Source: Anthracocystis setariae
Lineage: Eukaryota > Basidiomycota > Ustilaginomycetes > Ustilaginales > Ustilaginaceae
Direction of reading: 5' to 3'
Assembly: GCA_928724745.1 (NCBI GenBank)
Contig: CAKMXJ010000032.1
Coordinates: forward strand, 1,488,001 to 1,552,000
DNA: 64,000 bases
Positions 30,022 to 39,431 of this stretch are shown in pieces. Position 1 is the stretch's first letter, and every line of letters starts with the position of its first letter. The notes below the pieces were generated by a model. That model was given only the letters and a program-made list of their open reading frames with translations. It had not been told where the DNA came from and ran no database searches. The position numbers and the translations under genes were made by a program.

Positions 30022-31077
30022 ATGCCTTCTCTGCGCTTCACCCACCCCTTTCTTCTGCTCGCCTTTGCAACCGCACTCGCCTTCCTAACCACCTCGGCCT
30101 CAGCACAGCAATGTAGTTCCACCACGCTCTGTCCCGAATCCGCCCCCTGCTGTTCCACGTACGGCTACTGCGGCAACGACGCCGAACACTGTCTTGGCGG
30201 CTGCGATCCTACCTCGTCGTTCAAACCATCGTCATGCAAACCCATGCCGAAATGCCACCCGATGCACGTCGATTTTACCAACTATGCCAAACCGTACATC
30301 CCTGCCGCCTCCTACCGTGGTGACCCCAATCAAGCGCCCTTCACGCTTGATCAGGGCGTCATCGTTGCCGCGCGCACTGGAGCCAAGTTGCTGCTCACCC
30401 GCGACGGCGATGCGCACAAGGGGACGTTGTTGAGCTCCACCCGCTACTGGTACTACGGCACTGCGTCCGCGATCATGAAGCATGGCAGTTGGGCCGGTGT
30501 CGTCAACACGTTTATCGGCATGAGCCCCACAAAGGACGAGATCGATTGGGAATTCACTACCTCCTCCAAGCAGGATGTTGAGACCAACTACTTCTGGTTC
30601 GGTCAAATCGAGGGCTACACGCATGGTCTCACCATCACCCCCTCCACGCTTGGGGCTGGGTTTAACCTCGATGACTGGCATAAATATACGCTCGAGTGGT
30701 CGCCAAACAGGTTGCGCTGGTTGATCGACGATAAACTCGTCCGTACACTCTATCGAAAACACACGTACAATGCGCAGGATAAGCTGTTCCACTACCCATC
30801 CTCGCCCATGCGCCTTCAAGTGAGCATCTGGGGCGCAGGCGATGGAACCTACCCTCAGGGAACCACCAATTGGTCAGGAGGACTTATCGATTGGGCCAAA
30901 ACGCCAAACAACAGCCCAAGGTTCGTCAATATGATCAAATCCATCGAAATCACCTGCAATGACCCACACGAGGTTAACAATGACAGACCCAACTACGCCT
31001 ACAGCGATAAGAGCAAGAACATCCAAAACGGTCAGCCTAAAGTAATCGCCACGACGCGATCCTCCATCTTATCGTAA
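30022..31077 (+). CDS. Cell-wall transglycosylase, GH16 Crh type with CBM18
   Basis: Single exon, 351 aa. A signal peptide (1 to about 28, ending TSASA) is followed by a Cys-rich CBM18 chitin-binding module (29-61, ending CGNDAEHCLGGC). The GH16 domain carries the catalytic E-x-D-x-E motif as DEIDWEF (Glu173, Asp175, Glu177) and WHKYTLEWSPNRLRWLIDD downstream. Crh1/Utr2 enzymes link chitin to beta-1,6- or beta-1,3-glucan in the wall; Glu173 would be the nucleophile and Glu177 the acid/base. Unlike many Crh proteins there is no Ser/Thr-rich tail or C-terminal hydrophobic GPI signal: it ends in ...TTRSSILS, so a soluble or wall-trapped form is likely. Strong TATA box upstream. Convergent with SEC10 (107 nt). 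Confidence 0.92.
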   Translation: MPSLRFTHPFLLLAFATALAFLTTSASAQQCSSTTLCPESAPCCSTYGYCGNDAEHCLGGCDPTSSFKPSSCKPMPKCHPMHVDFTNYAKPYIPAASYRGDPNQAPFTLDQGVIVAARTGAKLLLTRDGDAHKGTLLSSTRYWYYGTASAIMKHGSWAGVVNTFIGMSPTKDEIDWEFTTSSKQDVETNYFWFGQIEGYTHGLTITPSTLGAGFNLDDWHKYTLEWSPNRLRWLIDDKLVRTLYRKHTYNAQDKLFHYPSSPMRLQVSIWGAGDGTYPQGTTNWSGGLIDWAKTPNNSPRFVNMIKSIEITCNDPHEVNNDRPNYAYSDKSKNIQNGQPKVIATTRSSILS

Positions 31078-31184
31078 CCCCCCTCCCTCCCTTCATTCAT
31101 CCTCTGTTCACATACAAGCTCATTAGACAATGATCACACGAGCCTCCCACCAGAATAATCTTTGTGCAAAATTGTGAAATTTCC

Positions 31185-34100
31185 TCACCGCCTCACTTTT
31201 TCCCCCCCAACCATGCTCATCTCCTCCAAATGCGCCAACACATGCGCCAACCTCTGCAACCTTGCCTCCTCAGCACTCCTCCCGCCCGCCTCCACACCCC
31301 TCGCCACCCCACCGGGACTATCCCTAACACTTCCCCCGGCCGCACCAATCAACCCGGGAATATGCCCGAACAAATCGCTACCGCCTGACCCCGTCGAAAA
31401 CACATCGCCGGATACACTCGAGTTGGTTTCCGTGCTTACCTGCCTCGCCTCGTCCAAATCCCTCACCTCCTTGGCATAATCCGCCCTGCGCAACAGATAC
31501 GGCGTTAGCAGTCGCTCGTCGATCTTGGCCAGATGTCCCTCGCGCATATACGACTTCAACACGCTCGCCTGCACAATGAACAGATTGCCCAACTGCCGCA
31601 GCATATCGAAGCGATCCGACAACACCGCAATGCCAAACGTACCGATCGCGTCCTGGTACATGGCCAGATCTTTGGTCAGCATGATCCCGCCCGCAGCGCT
31701 GACCGTATACTTGCGCAGATGGTCGAGCAACAACCCATGGAATGCGACGCCGATCTCGGTAAGCAAGTTCTCCGCATTCCGAGACAGATGGCTGTGCCGA
31801 TGTTCGTCATTTTCGTCATCGTCCGCCTCACCATCTGCGTAACCGGCGGCATCGTTCCAACTGCCGCGCTCGCTGCCATCCATCGAAGCACCCCTCTTTA
31901 CCACCCCTCGGTTGCCAGACATCGCCGGCGAACCACGGTTCAAGCCCGCTCCACTCGTCGAACCGACCAGTCCCATCCGACTTGACGACACGTTCAAGTT
32001 CGCCCTGGCCGCCTGCTGTACCCTCTCCAGCGCCTCGGAGCAAGCTACGCACGGCTCCGTGTTTTGTCGCGCAAACGCGAGATCGTCGTTCTTGGGCGTA
32101 AAGTCGTTCTTCTTCTGCGTCGCCAATCGGTTCGACAAGAAGCCCACCACATTGTCGGCGATCCTCTGCATCAGCGCATCGCACTTGCCCTCGACACGCA
32201 GCAGGTTGTGGTTGTTGAAGATCATCATCTCTCTGCGCACCGTCACACTTGTGCTTGCAAGCGGCAGCAAAGCTGTGTTGACGTAGTGCTGCCACAGTGC
32301 GACGATCAGCTCGACGGAGCGGACGAGCGCCATAGCCGCAGACAGATCGGGAAGAGTCGGTGCACGGATATCCTGCGCCATCACGCTGGCCAACATCGAA
32401 TCGAGCGCTGTCTCGACGTACGTCTTGATATACGCCGAGGTGAGCACGCGCAGAAGTGCAAACGTAGTCTTGGGCACTTCGGTAGGCGAGCTGAGATCCA
32501 CACATCGACCGATCGATTCGGCATGCCAGCGCAACAGCTTTTCCGCCACATCCAGAGACAGATCCCCATCGCTGTCCTCGATTTCGTCCTCGGCCACTGC
32601 AGAGCCTGCGGCGGCGTACGATCCGTCGACACCAGAGTCACCCGACACGGGAAGCGCGTTCTGCAAGCCACCGACAGCGTTGCCCGCAGCGGCAGCGTTG
32701 TTGTGCGTACCGCGCACGCGATCGGCCAGGTTGGACAGCTTGAAGAACGTACCCTTTGATATTGATGCAGTCGAGGTGGCTGATGTACTGACGGTGGTCG
32801 CGATGGAATTTGCACCTAGACTCGATGCGGATGAATGCGCGTCCGACGTCGTCGAGATCTGGTTGCGCATACGGTTGAAGAGGTTGTGGCCAGCGCCTGT
32901 CTTGGACTTGGCCGTTGCTGCTGTGCGGTGATAGATGATGAATTTGGAGAGCAGACCGGCGTAGAGATCCGACAAGCTGCGTGATTCCCTGTCAACGTAC
33001 CGGATGCCTTCCATGTAGGGCACGAAAAGTTCCTCGACCGACTGATCTAGCATTACGGCGAGCGGGCTGGCAGCGGCACCGGCAAGCTGCCCAGCAGCAG
33101 CTACCGCGTCATTGGCGAGCAAAAGGTGCTCTGTCACACTGCCGTCGCCATTGCCGCCCGTGGTCGCTCCCGCATTGCTGTTCGCAGAGCTGGGTGGAGC
33201 AATGATACCAGCACCGCGATAGTCGTAAAGCTTGAGGTCGTTGACCAGGCTCAATGCTCCCGAGCGCGCCAAGTGCAAGGCGCGCAAGAAAGCAAGATGA
33301 GATGTGATTGGCTGCGGGGAGGTAGGCGGCACGTTGAGCTCCAACGCTGCTGTCTTAGGGTTGATGGCCCCACCGGCTCCAACGAAGCTTGGGGCGTTGA
33401 TTTGCATTGCCTTGTCCATGACGACCTCGACGAATGCCTGCACTGACTGGGCAAAGACGCGCTGTAGGAACGTCTGCATGACGACGAGCGGATTCGGAAA
33501 CACGGCCGAGGTGATCTGTGCTTCGATTTCTACGGTCTGACGGATTTCGTTGAAGAGGGAGGTGAGCGAGGGCTCGGACTGAGGCGGCGGCTTGTCGGGG
33601 TCGGCCATGGTGAGCCAGATCTGGCTGAGCTCGATGCCATTTGCTTCGCCGACACGGTCCTTGGAGATGAAGAAGTCGTGCTGGTTGACATAGATCTGAA
33701 CGCAGCTGGCACCGCCGTTGAAAGCTTGCAGTACTTTGGCGATGTGTGACATCATCTTGGGATCGGACCTTCGGTAGAATTTGTCAAACAACTTGAGCAT
33801 GTCGCGCTCGAAGCGCTCACAGTATCGGTCAATAGCATCGCGCGTCTGCTCGGCTCCGGCGACATCGACTTCGCGGCTGATTGCAGCGAGTCGACGTGCG
33901 ATGACAGCGGTCTTCATACGACCCTCTCGTCCTCCTTCCTTGCGCAGACGTTCGAGCTTTGTAGTGTCGCCACGAGCAAACATGTAGTAGAACTCGATGA
34001 GGTCATGTGCTTCGCTGGCACGGTTGCGCTGCTTGTCAATCATCTCGAGCTGCTCTCCAATACGAATCGCCGTTTTACCGACCTCGGAAACGCGGTCCTC

Positions 34101-34535
34101 GAGACTGTTGAAGGAGTTGCCGACAGCAGCAAAGTTTTTGCCCAACTCATCCAGCTTTTTGGCATATGCAGATTCGGCGACATGGACGGCGGATTCCAGC
34201 TGCTGTGACTGTGCATTAAGCTGTGCACGAATCTGGACGAGCTGGTCGAGGGCTGCCTCGAATGTACGAATGAAGGGCCTTGGGTTGAAAGGACCTGGAT
34301 CCGCCCTGGAACGCTGAACAAGCTTTGAGCTCAGCTGAGAGATAAAGTCGTTGGTGTTGAAGTGATTCTGAAACGTATCCAGAGTGCACAGCTCTGCCAC
34401 GATTTGGTCATGGTACGGTCGGGCTGTGCCCGTCGAGACTGCCAGGCTGAGTGAAGATCCCGAAGTTGGCGAGGCCATGGGAGGTCGAGACCTCATCGGC
34501 CTCGGTTGAGGCGGGGTAGCATTGAAGTTCGACAT
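31185..34535 (-). CDS. sec10: Exocyst complex component SEC10
   Basis: Single exon, 1116 aa. Recognisable Sec10 blocks: the N-terminal coiled coil after a short Pro/Ser-rich leader (AALDQLVQIRAQLNAQSQQL...SLEDRVSEVGKTAIRIGEQLE), EAHDLIEFYYMFARG, CERFERDMLKLFDKFYRR and CVQIYVNQHDFFISKDRV. The C-terminal SRNAENLLTEIGVAFHGLLLDHLRKY block is also present. By family knowledge Sec10 bridges Sec15 and the rest of the exocyst to tether secretory vesicles at sites of polarised growth. Length exceeds yeast Sec10 (871 aa) through Ala/Asn/Ser-rich insertions (around 440-480 and 590-680) and a disordered stretch at about 860-910. Divergent from RIX1. Confidence 0.93.
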   Translation of the reverse strand: MSNFNATPPQPRPMRSRPPMASPTSGSSLSLAVSTGTARPYHDQIVAELCTLDTFQNHFNTNDFISQLSSKLVQRSRADPGPFNPRPFIRTFEAALDQLVQIRAQLNAQSQQLESAVHVAESAYAKKLDELGKNFAAVGNSFNSLEDRVSEVGKTAIRIGEQLEMIDKQRNRASEAHDLIEFYYMFARGDTTKLERLRKEGGREGRMKTAVIARRLAAISREVDVAGAEQTRDAIDRYCERFERDMLKLFDKFYRRSDPKMMSHIAKVLQAFNGGASCVQIYVNQHDFFISKDRVGEANGIELSQIWLTMADPDKPPPQSEPSLTSLFNEIRQTVEIEAQITSAVFPNPLVVMQTFLQRVFAQSVQAFVEVVMDKAMQINAPSFVGAGGAINPKTAALELNVPPTSPQPITSHLAFLRALHLARSGALSLVNDLKLYDYRGAGIIAPPSSANSNAGATTGGNGDGSVTEHLLLANDAVAAAGQLAGAAASPLAVMLDQSVEELFVPYMEGIRYVDRESRSLSDLYAGLLSKFIIYHRTAATAKSKTGAGHNLFNRMRNQISTTSDAHSSASSLGANSIATTVSTSATSTASISKGTFFKLSNLADRVRGTHNNAAAAGNAVGGLQNALPVSGDSGVDGSYAAAGSAVAEDEIEDSDGDLSLDVAEKLLRWHAESIGRCVDLSSPTEVPKTTFALLRVLTSAYIKTYVETALDSMLASVMAQDIRAPTLPDLSAAMALVRSVELIVALWQHYVNTALLPLASTSVTVRREMMIFNNHNLLRVEGKCDALMQRIADNVVGFLSNRLATQKKNDFTPKNDDLAFARQNTEPCVACSEALERVQQAARANLNVSSSRMGLVGSTSGAGLNRGSPAMSGNRGVVKRGASMDGSERGSWNDAAGYADGEADDDENDEHRHSHLSRNAENLLTEIGVAFHGLLLDHLRKYTVSAAGGIMLTKDLAMYQDAIGTFGIAVLSDRFDMLRQLGNLFIVQASVLKSYMREGHLAKIDERLLTPYLLRRADYAKEVRDLDEARQVSTETNSSVSGDVFSTGSGGSDLFGHIPGLIGAAGGSVRDSPGGVARGVEAGGRSAEEARLQRLAHVLAHLEEMSMVGGEKVRR

Positions 34536-35088
34536 GAGAACGGCTCATACGGTGTCAATCCTTCATATCTGGGCCGCTGTGCTGGTTGTCGAATGATGTC
34601 GAAAGGGTATACAGGATGCTTCGCAGATTCAAGCGGTCGGTGACAGCATGACTGAAAGGAGATTTGCTCGAGCGTTGCAAGACTTGGATGGTAGGATCGT
34701 AGATGCAGACTTGTGCGAGACAGGACGGTTGAGCACTCGTTCGGTGTTCTTGGTTGCGTGACGAAGCAAGGGCGAGCACTGACAGATGAGAGAAGCTGGA
34801 TGGAGTCGAACAGTAAGCAGTGTTGAACACGACATGTGTGTGTGTGTGTGTGTGTCCCGTGCGGTCGGCTGCGTTGGCAGAGCTGAGCCATTTCACCTCA
34901 AATACCGGCCGACTTCCGAGAAAATATTAATCGCTTTTATTTTTAATTGTTAAATTAATTATTTTTGTTTTACAAATTAGAAGAACTCGACTTGAGCATT
35001 TCTTGACATCTTGTCTTCCTCTCATCATAACAATCCTGTCTGCGGAGCTGTTCATCCTTGTCACAGCTTCAAAGAAGGAACTACGATC
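34536..35088. other. Divergent intergenic, SEC10 / RIX1
   Basis: Contains a TG dinucleotide repeat (34835-34855) and a markedly AT-rich island (about 34918-34981) with TTAATTGTTAAA at 34943-34954, the same 12-mer as at 16921-16932. No gene seen. Confidence 0.6.
34835..34855. repeat. (TG)n microsatellite
   Basis: About ten TG units in the SEC10 leader side of the divergent spacer. Confidence 0.9.
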
Positions 35089-37803
35089 ATGGCGACCTCA
35101 GGCTTGACACCTGCATTCGACCTTCCAGCCCCTGCTCGGACTTCGTCTCGGCTCGATGTGCTCCTCAACCTCATCTCCTCCTCCCCGTCCGATCCAACCT
35201 CGATCGACCATGCCCTCACAACCATCTCCCAGTCTGGCCTCCTAGCCAACATCGCAGCCGATAGCGAGGCTCGCCACAAGCTCACTGTCAGGATCAACTC
35301 GTACATCTCGTCTCAGAACCCTCTCGGCTACCGACTTGCCCATTTGTGGATCCAGCAAGATCCATCTGTTTGGCATTATCATCTCGTAGCTCACGCCGCC
35401 ACCTGGGCTACGCAGATCGTCAACTTACTCTCAGCGCCGGAAAAGCTCTTGACGCAGAGAGACCACTCCGATGTATTGCTGGCTGCAGCTCTGCAGTTTG
35501 CAAGCACACATCTGCTGCCGGAGGGCGTCGCGACGAGGCACGAGTTCTACAGGCAGGTGGTGCATCCGAATTTGCCCAAGATCGTCTTGGGCCTGACCCA
35601 GCTTCTCGAAACGATCATCGCTAAGCAGCAAGGAGAAGGCGACGGTGCCTATGGATCGCATCTGCACACCGTACTCGTGTTTGTTCACCGGCTCTTGCAT
35701 GCTCATCCTGCGCAGTTTCGACCTACTTCGGCGCGCGTTCACGAGGCCGTCACCACGCTGCTCTATCGTGACGAGGCGGCTTCCATTCCTCAAGTAATCT
35801 TCGCTGCCGCTGCTGCTGTTCTGTCCTCGCTCCATCTGACTGGTGCCCTGGCCGCCAAGGGCAGTGAGGCAAGTGGTGGAAACGCACGTACCACGCAATC
35901 ACAGCTTTGGGCCGCCACGCTTCAAAGTCAGCTCGATCTCGCTTCTGAGGCGTGGCGCCACGCCACTTCTGCCTACCAGGCAACCGATGCAAGCCCGAGC
36001 AGCGGAGCAGTGGAAATCGCCGCACCAAAGGGCTTCCAGCCATACCCCAAGGATCCTCTTGCAGCTACACACGTTGCGCACGCACGCCTCGCCCTCGTGC
36101 TCGGAAAACGCGGTAGACCCGGGCTGATCAACATGCACCTCTCCGCCGCGACCGCTCGACCGGTCCCCATTGCAGTTGGCAAGCTCGTCACCCTTGCACT
36201 CGACATTCTCCACGTCGATCTGAATGCAAGATTCAAGCCCACTGCGGAAGCCAAAGTCGCCTCGTTCCAAGCAAGCCACCTTTGCACGTTGCACATTCGC
36301 GCGTTGACCTTGATCGCTCAGCTCGCATCAACGGTTCCGGCGGCGATCCCATTGGAAGCCGCAAGGATTCTGGGTGATGTTTGCACGTTTGCCGAGGTGG
36401 CTGGTGTTGTTCATGGGACGCGGGTGAAGCTCGCTTCGTACCGAACGCTGGCCGTGCTTGTGGCAAGGCAAGGTGTGGCGCTCCCGCTCGATCCCGAGGG
36501 TAGGACGACGCTTCGTCTGGCACGCTTGGCAACCGCCTGTATTGCGAGCACCGTCTTGCAACCTGTCCCACGATATCATCAGAGTGCCGTGGAGGGAGAG
36601 GGAAGAAGTTCGAAAAAGCCACGGCTGTACGAATCGGACTCGATGTTTGGCTCGTCTGTGTCGCTCAAAGACAACATTGCACTGTTCGCACCCGAAGCTA
36701 TCGCGTGCACCCTTGCTGCGCTACAGATCAACGTCGCTGTCTATCCGCTCCTCACCACCGGTCTGTCCGCCGTCCACTTTGACCAAGCGCAACTCGCGAT
36801 GCAGACCACAATGGCGCTCGTCGAGACGCTCGCCGACTCGATCCATACGCACTCGGCCATGCTTCGCAGCGCGAGTTTTGGTCGAGGTGCTCCGACAGCG
36901 GTGGATCTGCTTGTTGGCGCGATGGGCGCGGTGGCCGAGATGTGTTCGGATGCGACCAGTAGTACGTTGGCGGTGGTGGTGCCGAGGTTAGTGCCGGTGC
37001 TGGCGAGCGTGGCGATGGCGCCGAGTGGAGCGGGTGAGGCTCGTGTCAAGTGTGCAGCCGAGAGGGCGTTGGCGTTGGTACAGGCTAGTAGAAAGGGCAA
37101 GTTCGTGCCCATCGCCAAGGGGGTTGGGTTTGGGCCCAGGGCGGAGGAGGATATGGAGGCTGCGCCGGAAGGGGCTAAGCTCGGTGAGCTTGGTAAAGCC
37201 ATCCTCGTGACAGGTGAGGTGGCTGTGGATCGGCTTGTCTCCGCCAGTAACGCCGTTCTGGGTGCACTCGATCAGGAGGACAGGGAGGAAGAAGAGGGGG
37301 AACAGGAGGGGGAAGAGGATGATGCGATGGGAGGGGAGGGTGGAGTGATGAATGTGGAAGCGATTTCAGCCGAGTCGGATGAGCTGTTTTCAGCGGGTTT
37401 GGCTCCAGCCACCGTGAAACCAGCTAGCAGTATTGGCAATGTGGGGTTGGGACGGCCCAGTTCGCCTTTGCGCTCACCAATTGAGAAAAGGATCTTCTCA
37501 CCGGATCCAGTCAAGCCGTCCCATCGTCCTACAACTCCGCGCATCGGTAGTCCAGGTTCATCTCACCCGCCAGCGCTGTCACGTCAAGCCTCGCCCAGCT
37601 TAGATGCAGCCAACAGCACAAGCAGGTTGCGTCCAAGTCCCCAAAGGGCAAGCCCAAGCCCGGTCAAACTAGCTCAAGAGACACTGCCTGCTCAGGAAGA
37701 GGAAGAGAAAGAGGAGGATGACGATGACGATGACGATGATGAGGCCATGCCGCAGATCGATTTAGCCGATTCAGACGATGATGAGGGAGGAGAGGATGTA
37801 TAG
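35089..37803 (+). CDS. rix1: Pre-rRNA processing protein RIX1 (PELP1-like)
   Basis: Single exon, 904 aa from the ATG at 35089. An all-helical repeat-like body (residues about 20-690) resembles the RIX1/PELP1 domain, with segments such as SGLLANIAADSEARHKLTVRI and DHSDVLLAAALQFASTHLLPEG. From about 735 onward the protein is acidic and disordered, ending in runs of Glu/Asp (EEEEKEEDDDDDDDDDEA), a typical feature of Rix1/PELP1 C termini. By family knowledge Rix1 with Ipi1 and Ipi3 acts in late 60S maturation (ITS2 processing, Rea1 recruitment) and has links to replication. Earlier in-frame codons are leader. The assignment rests on overall architecture more than on a sharp motif, so it is less certain than its neighbours. 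Convergent with the J-protein gene. Confidence 0.75.
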   Translation: MATSGLTPAFDLPAPARTSSRLDVLLNLISSSPSDPTSIDHALTTISQSGLLANIAADSEARHKLTVRINSYISSQNPLGYRLAHLWIQQDPSVWHYHLVAHAATWATQIVNLLSAPEKLLTQRDHSDVLLAAALQFASTHLLPEGVATRHEFYRQVVHPNLPKIVLGLTQLLETIIAKQQGEGDGAYGSHLHTVLVFVHRLLHAHPAQFRPTSARVHEAVTTLLYRDEAASIPQVIFAAAAAVLSSLHLTGALAAKGSEASGGNARTTQSQLWAATLQSQLDLASEAWRHATSAYQATDASPSSGAVEIAAPKGFQPYPKDPLAATHVAHARLALVLGKRGRPGLINMHLSAATARPVPIAVGKLVTLALDILHVDLNARFKPTAEAKVASFQASHLCTLHIRALTLIAQLASTVPAAIPLEAARILGDVCTFAEVAGVVHGTRVKLASYRTLAVLVARQGVALPLDPEGRTTLRLARLATACIASTVLQPVPRYHQSAVEGEGRSSKKPRLYESDSMFGSSVSLKDNIALFAPEAIACTLAALQINVAVYPLLTTGLSAVHFDQAQLAMQTTMALVETLADSIHTHSAMLRSASFGRGAPTAVDLLVGAMGAVAEMCSDATSSTLAVVVPRLVPVLASVAMAPSGAGEARVKCAAERALALVQASRKGKFVPIAKGVGFGPRAEEDMEAAPEGAKLGELGKAILVTGEVAVDRLVSASNAVLGALDQEDREEEEGEQEGEEDDAMGGEGGVMNVEAISAESDELFSAGLAPATVKPASSIGNVGLGRPSSPLRSPIEKRIFSPDPVKPSHRPTTPRIGSPGSSHPPALSRQASPSLDAANSTSRLRPSPQRASPSPVKLAQETLPAQEEEEKEEDDDDDDDDEAMPQIDLADSDDDEGGEDV

Positions 37804-37823
37804 GTCATTGATTTTCACGATTG

Positions 37824-37824
<1 letters not shown>

Positions 37825-37856
<32 letters not shown>

Positions 37857-37873
37857 CACATCACATCACATCA
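37825..37873. repeat. (AC)n followed by (TCACA)n repeat
   Basis: About 31 nt of AC repeat running directly into TCACA units, 22 nt after the RIX1 stop, in the convergent spacer. Likely in the 3' UTR. Confidence 0.9.
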
Positions 37874-37973
37874 AATAAACAAGTTTTTCAAGAGTAACGT
37901 GGTGCGACATCTTGTTTTACTCTATTCAGCTCAAATGCAAAACGGGAGCGGGTGAAATGGCGAGAAGGGGGAA

Positions 37974-38999
37974 CTACTTGTTCTTCTTGTTGTTCTTCTT
38001 GTGCTTTTTCTGGTCGACTTTTTCGGTGGAGGCTTCGTCCAGTACTTCTTGTTGAACATGTTCGTTTTTGGCGGTAACCCTGTTTGTGAGCGAAGAGACG
38101 AGACGGAAGGGCCAAGTTTGGTGGAAGCTGCACGGTTGTGCGTCGTTTTCATCCAGTGCGATCCAGTCGGCGGTGATCTTGTCGAGGAGGAAGACATCTT
38201 GCTCGAGGACGAGGCAGTCTACAATCGGTGCGCCGTTGGCGTTGGCGGCGGAAGGGTTGGAAAATAGTGATCGCGTGAGCGATTCTTGCTTGTCCCAGTC
38301 GACTTTACCGTCCTGAATGGCCGAGGGGGAGGGGAAGGCGGCGAGGCTTGGGAAGCCGGTGATGGGGACGCGCACTTTCTTCTCGGTTGCTGGAATTTTC
38401 GAGGTGGGTAGGGTCGGGGTGGAGGGGTGAAGGAGAGAGGCGTAGATAGCCTGGTATCGAGGACCCCAAGCGACAAGACGCGCGGACATCTTGAGGCGTT
38501 CAATCTTGGTTCTCTGCTGAGCTGAAGTCAATCTTGAAATGGCGAGCTCGACAAGCATGGAGAAGACCACAATGCCAACAAGGACACTGCCAAGACCTGG
38601 ACGATAGCGTTGGTAGAAGTAGCCGTTCTTGCGCCATTTCGGGAACCCTTTACTCAAAAAGTGATCGTATCGATCCTTCCTCCCATCGCGGAGGATCTTG
38701 TATACAAGGCCCAACCTCTCGAACCTCTGCTGAGCACCGTCGATACCCGCATTCTTGTCCGGATGGAGCTCGAGACTCTTCTTGCGGTAGGCTCGCTTGA
38801 TGTCGGCCTGGTTCGAGGTTCGAGGGATGTCAAGGATCGAATAAAAGTTGACGCCGGAACCTTCGGATTTCTCGAGTGCGGATTGGAGCTCGAAGATCTC
38901 ATGGTCATCCTTGTCCCAGTGCGTCGCAGCGGAGGTGGTGATCGTCAGCACGACAAGCACGAACGCCGTGGCTAGAAGCACAAAGCGAATAGGCCTCAT
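37974..38999 (-). CDS. ER membrane J-domain protein (ERJ5-like)
   Basis: Single exon, 341 aa from the ATG at 38999. N-terminal hydrophobic signal (about 5-25), lumenal J domain (about 49-115) with intact HPD at 79-81 in SLELHPDKN, a second hydrophobic segment at about 137-155 (SVLVGIVVFSMLVELAI), and a cytosolic tail. The tail ends in Lys-rich KKHKKNNKKNK, so the last four residues KKNK fit a KKXX COPI retrieval motif. This predicts a type I-like ER membrane protein that stimulates lumenal Hsp70 (BiP/Kar2), as described for yeast Erj5. The start was chosen where the hydrophobic signal begins. Its 5' neighbour, the PEBP-like gene, runs in the same direction with a 432-nt gap. Confidence 0.85.
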   Translation of the reverse strand: MRPIRFVLLATAFVLVVLTITTSAATHWDKDDHEIFELQSALEKSEGSGVNFYSILDIPRTSNQADIKRAYRKKSLELHPDKNAGIDGAQQRFERLGLVYKILRDGRKDRYDHFLSKGFPKWRKNGYFYQRYRPGLGSVLVGIVVFSMLVELAISRLTSAQQRTKIERLKMSARLVAWGPRYQAIYASLLHPSTPTLPTSKIPATEKKVRVPITGFPSLAAFPSPSAIQDGKVDWDKQESLTRSLFSNPSAANANGAPIVDCLVLEQDVFLLDKITADWIALDENDAQPCSFHQTWPFRLVSSLTNRVTAKNEHVQQEVLDEASTEKVDQKKHKKNNKKNK

Positions 39000-39431
39000 G
39001 TCTGATCGAATCGTTTGCCGATAGACTGGAGGATGGTCAAGCTGTGTGGTCAAGAAGAAAGAACAAAGAACAGGTGCGAGTGAGTGTTGGTTGACACAAA
39101 GTGCCGACGTGGCGCGCTGTTGGCTTGTGCTCGCTCTTTTTGGGTTTCTTCTCGAATCATTTTAAGATTTGTTTAATACAAACTCTAACAATAAACAAAC
39201 CGAAAATTGAGTCACCATTCACAATCTCATACGCTTCATCTCCTTTCTCCGGCCTTGCCATCTCATATGACGTACGCAGCAACACAATGCAAAAGCGATG
39301 AGCCGGGACAGGGACAAGGAGAGATTCAGAGAATAGAAACACAAATATACAGCAAAAAAAAAAAGATCGAGTGGATGATTGGGACTTGATGCTTGTTCAG
39401 CTCATCAAGAAGATGATCCTTTGAAACGAAT
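39000..39431. other. Intergenic, J-protein promoter / PEBP-like 3' side
   Basis: AT-rich patch at about 39159-39209 and a 12-nt A-run near 39354-39365. No gene seen. Confidence 0.5.
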
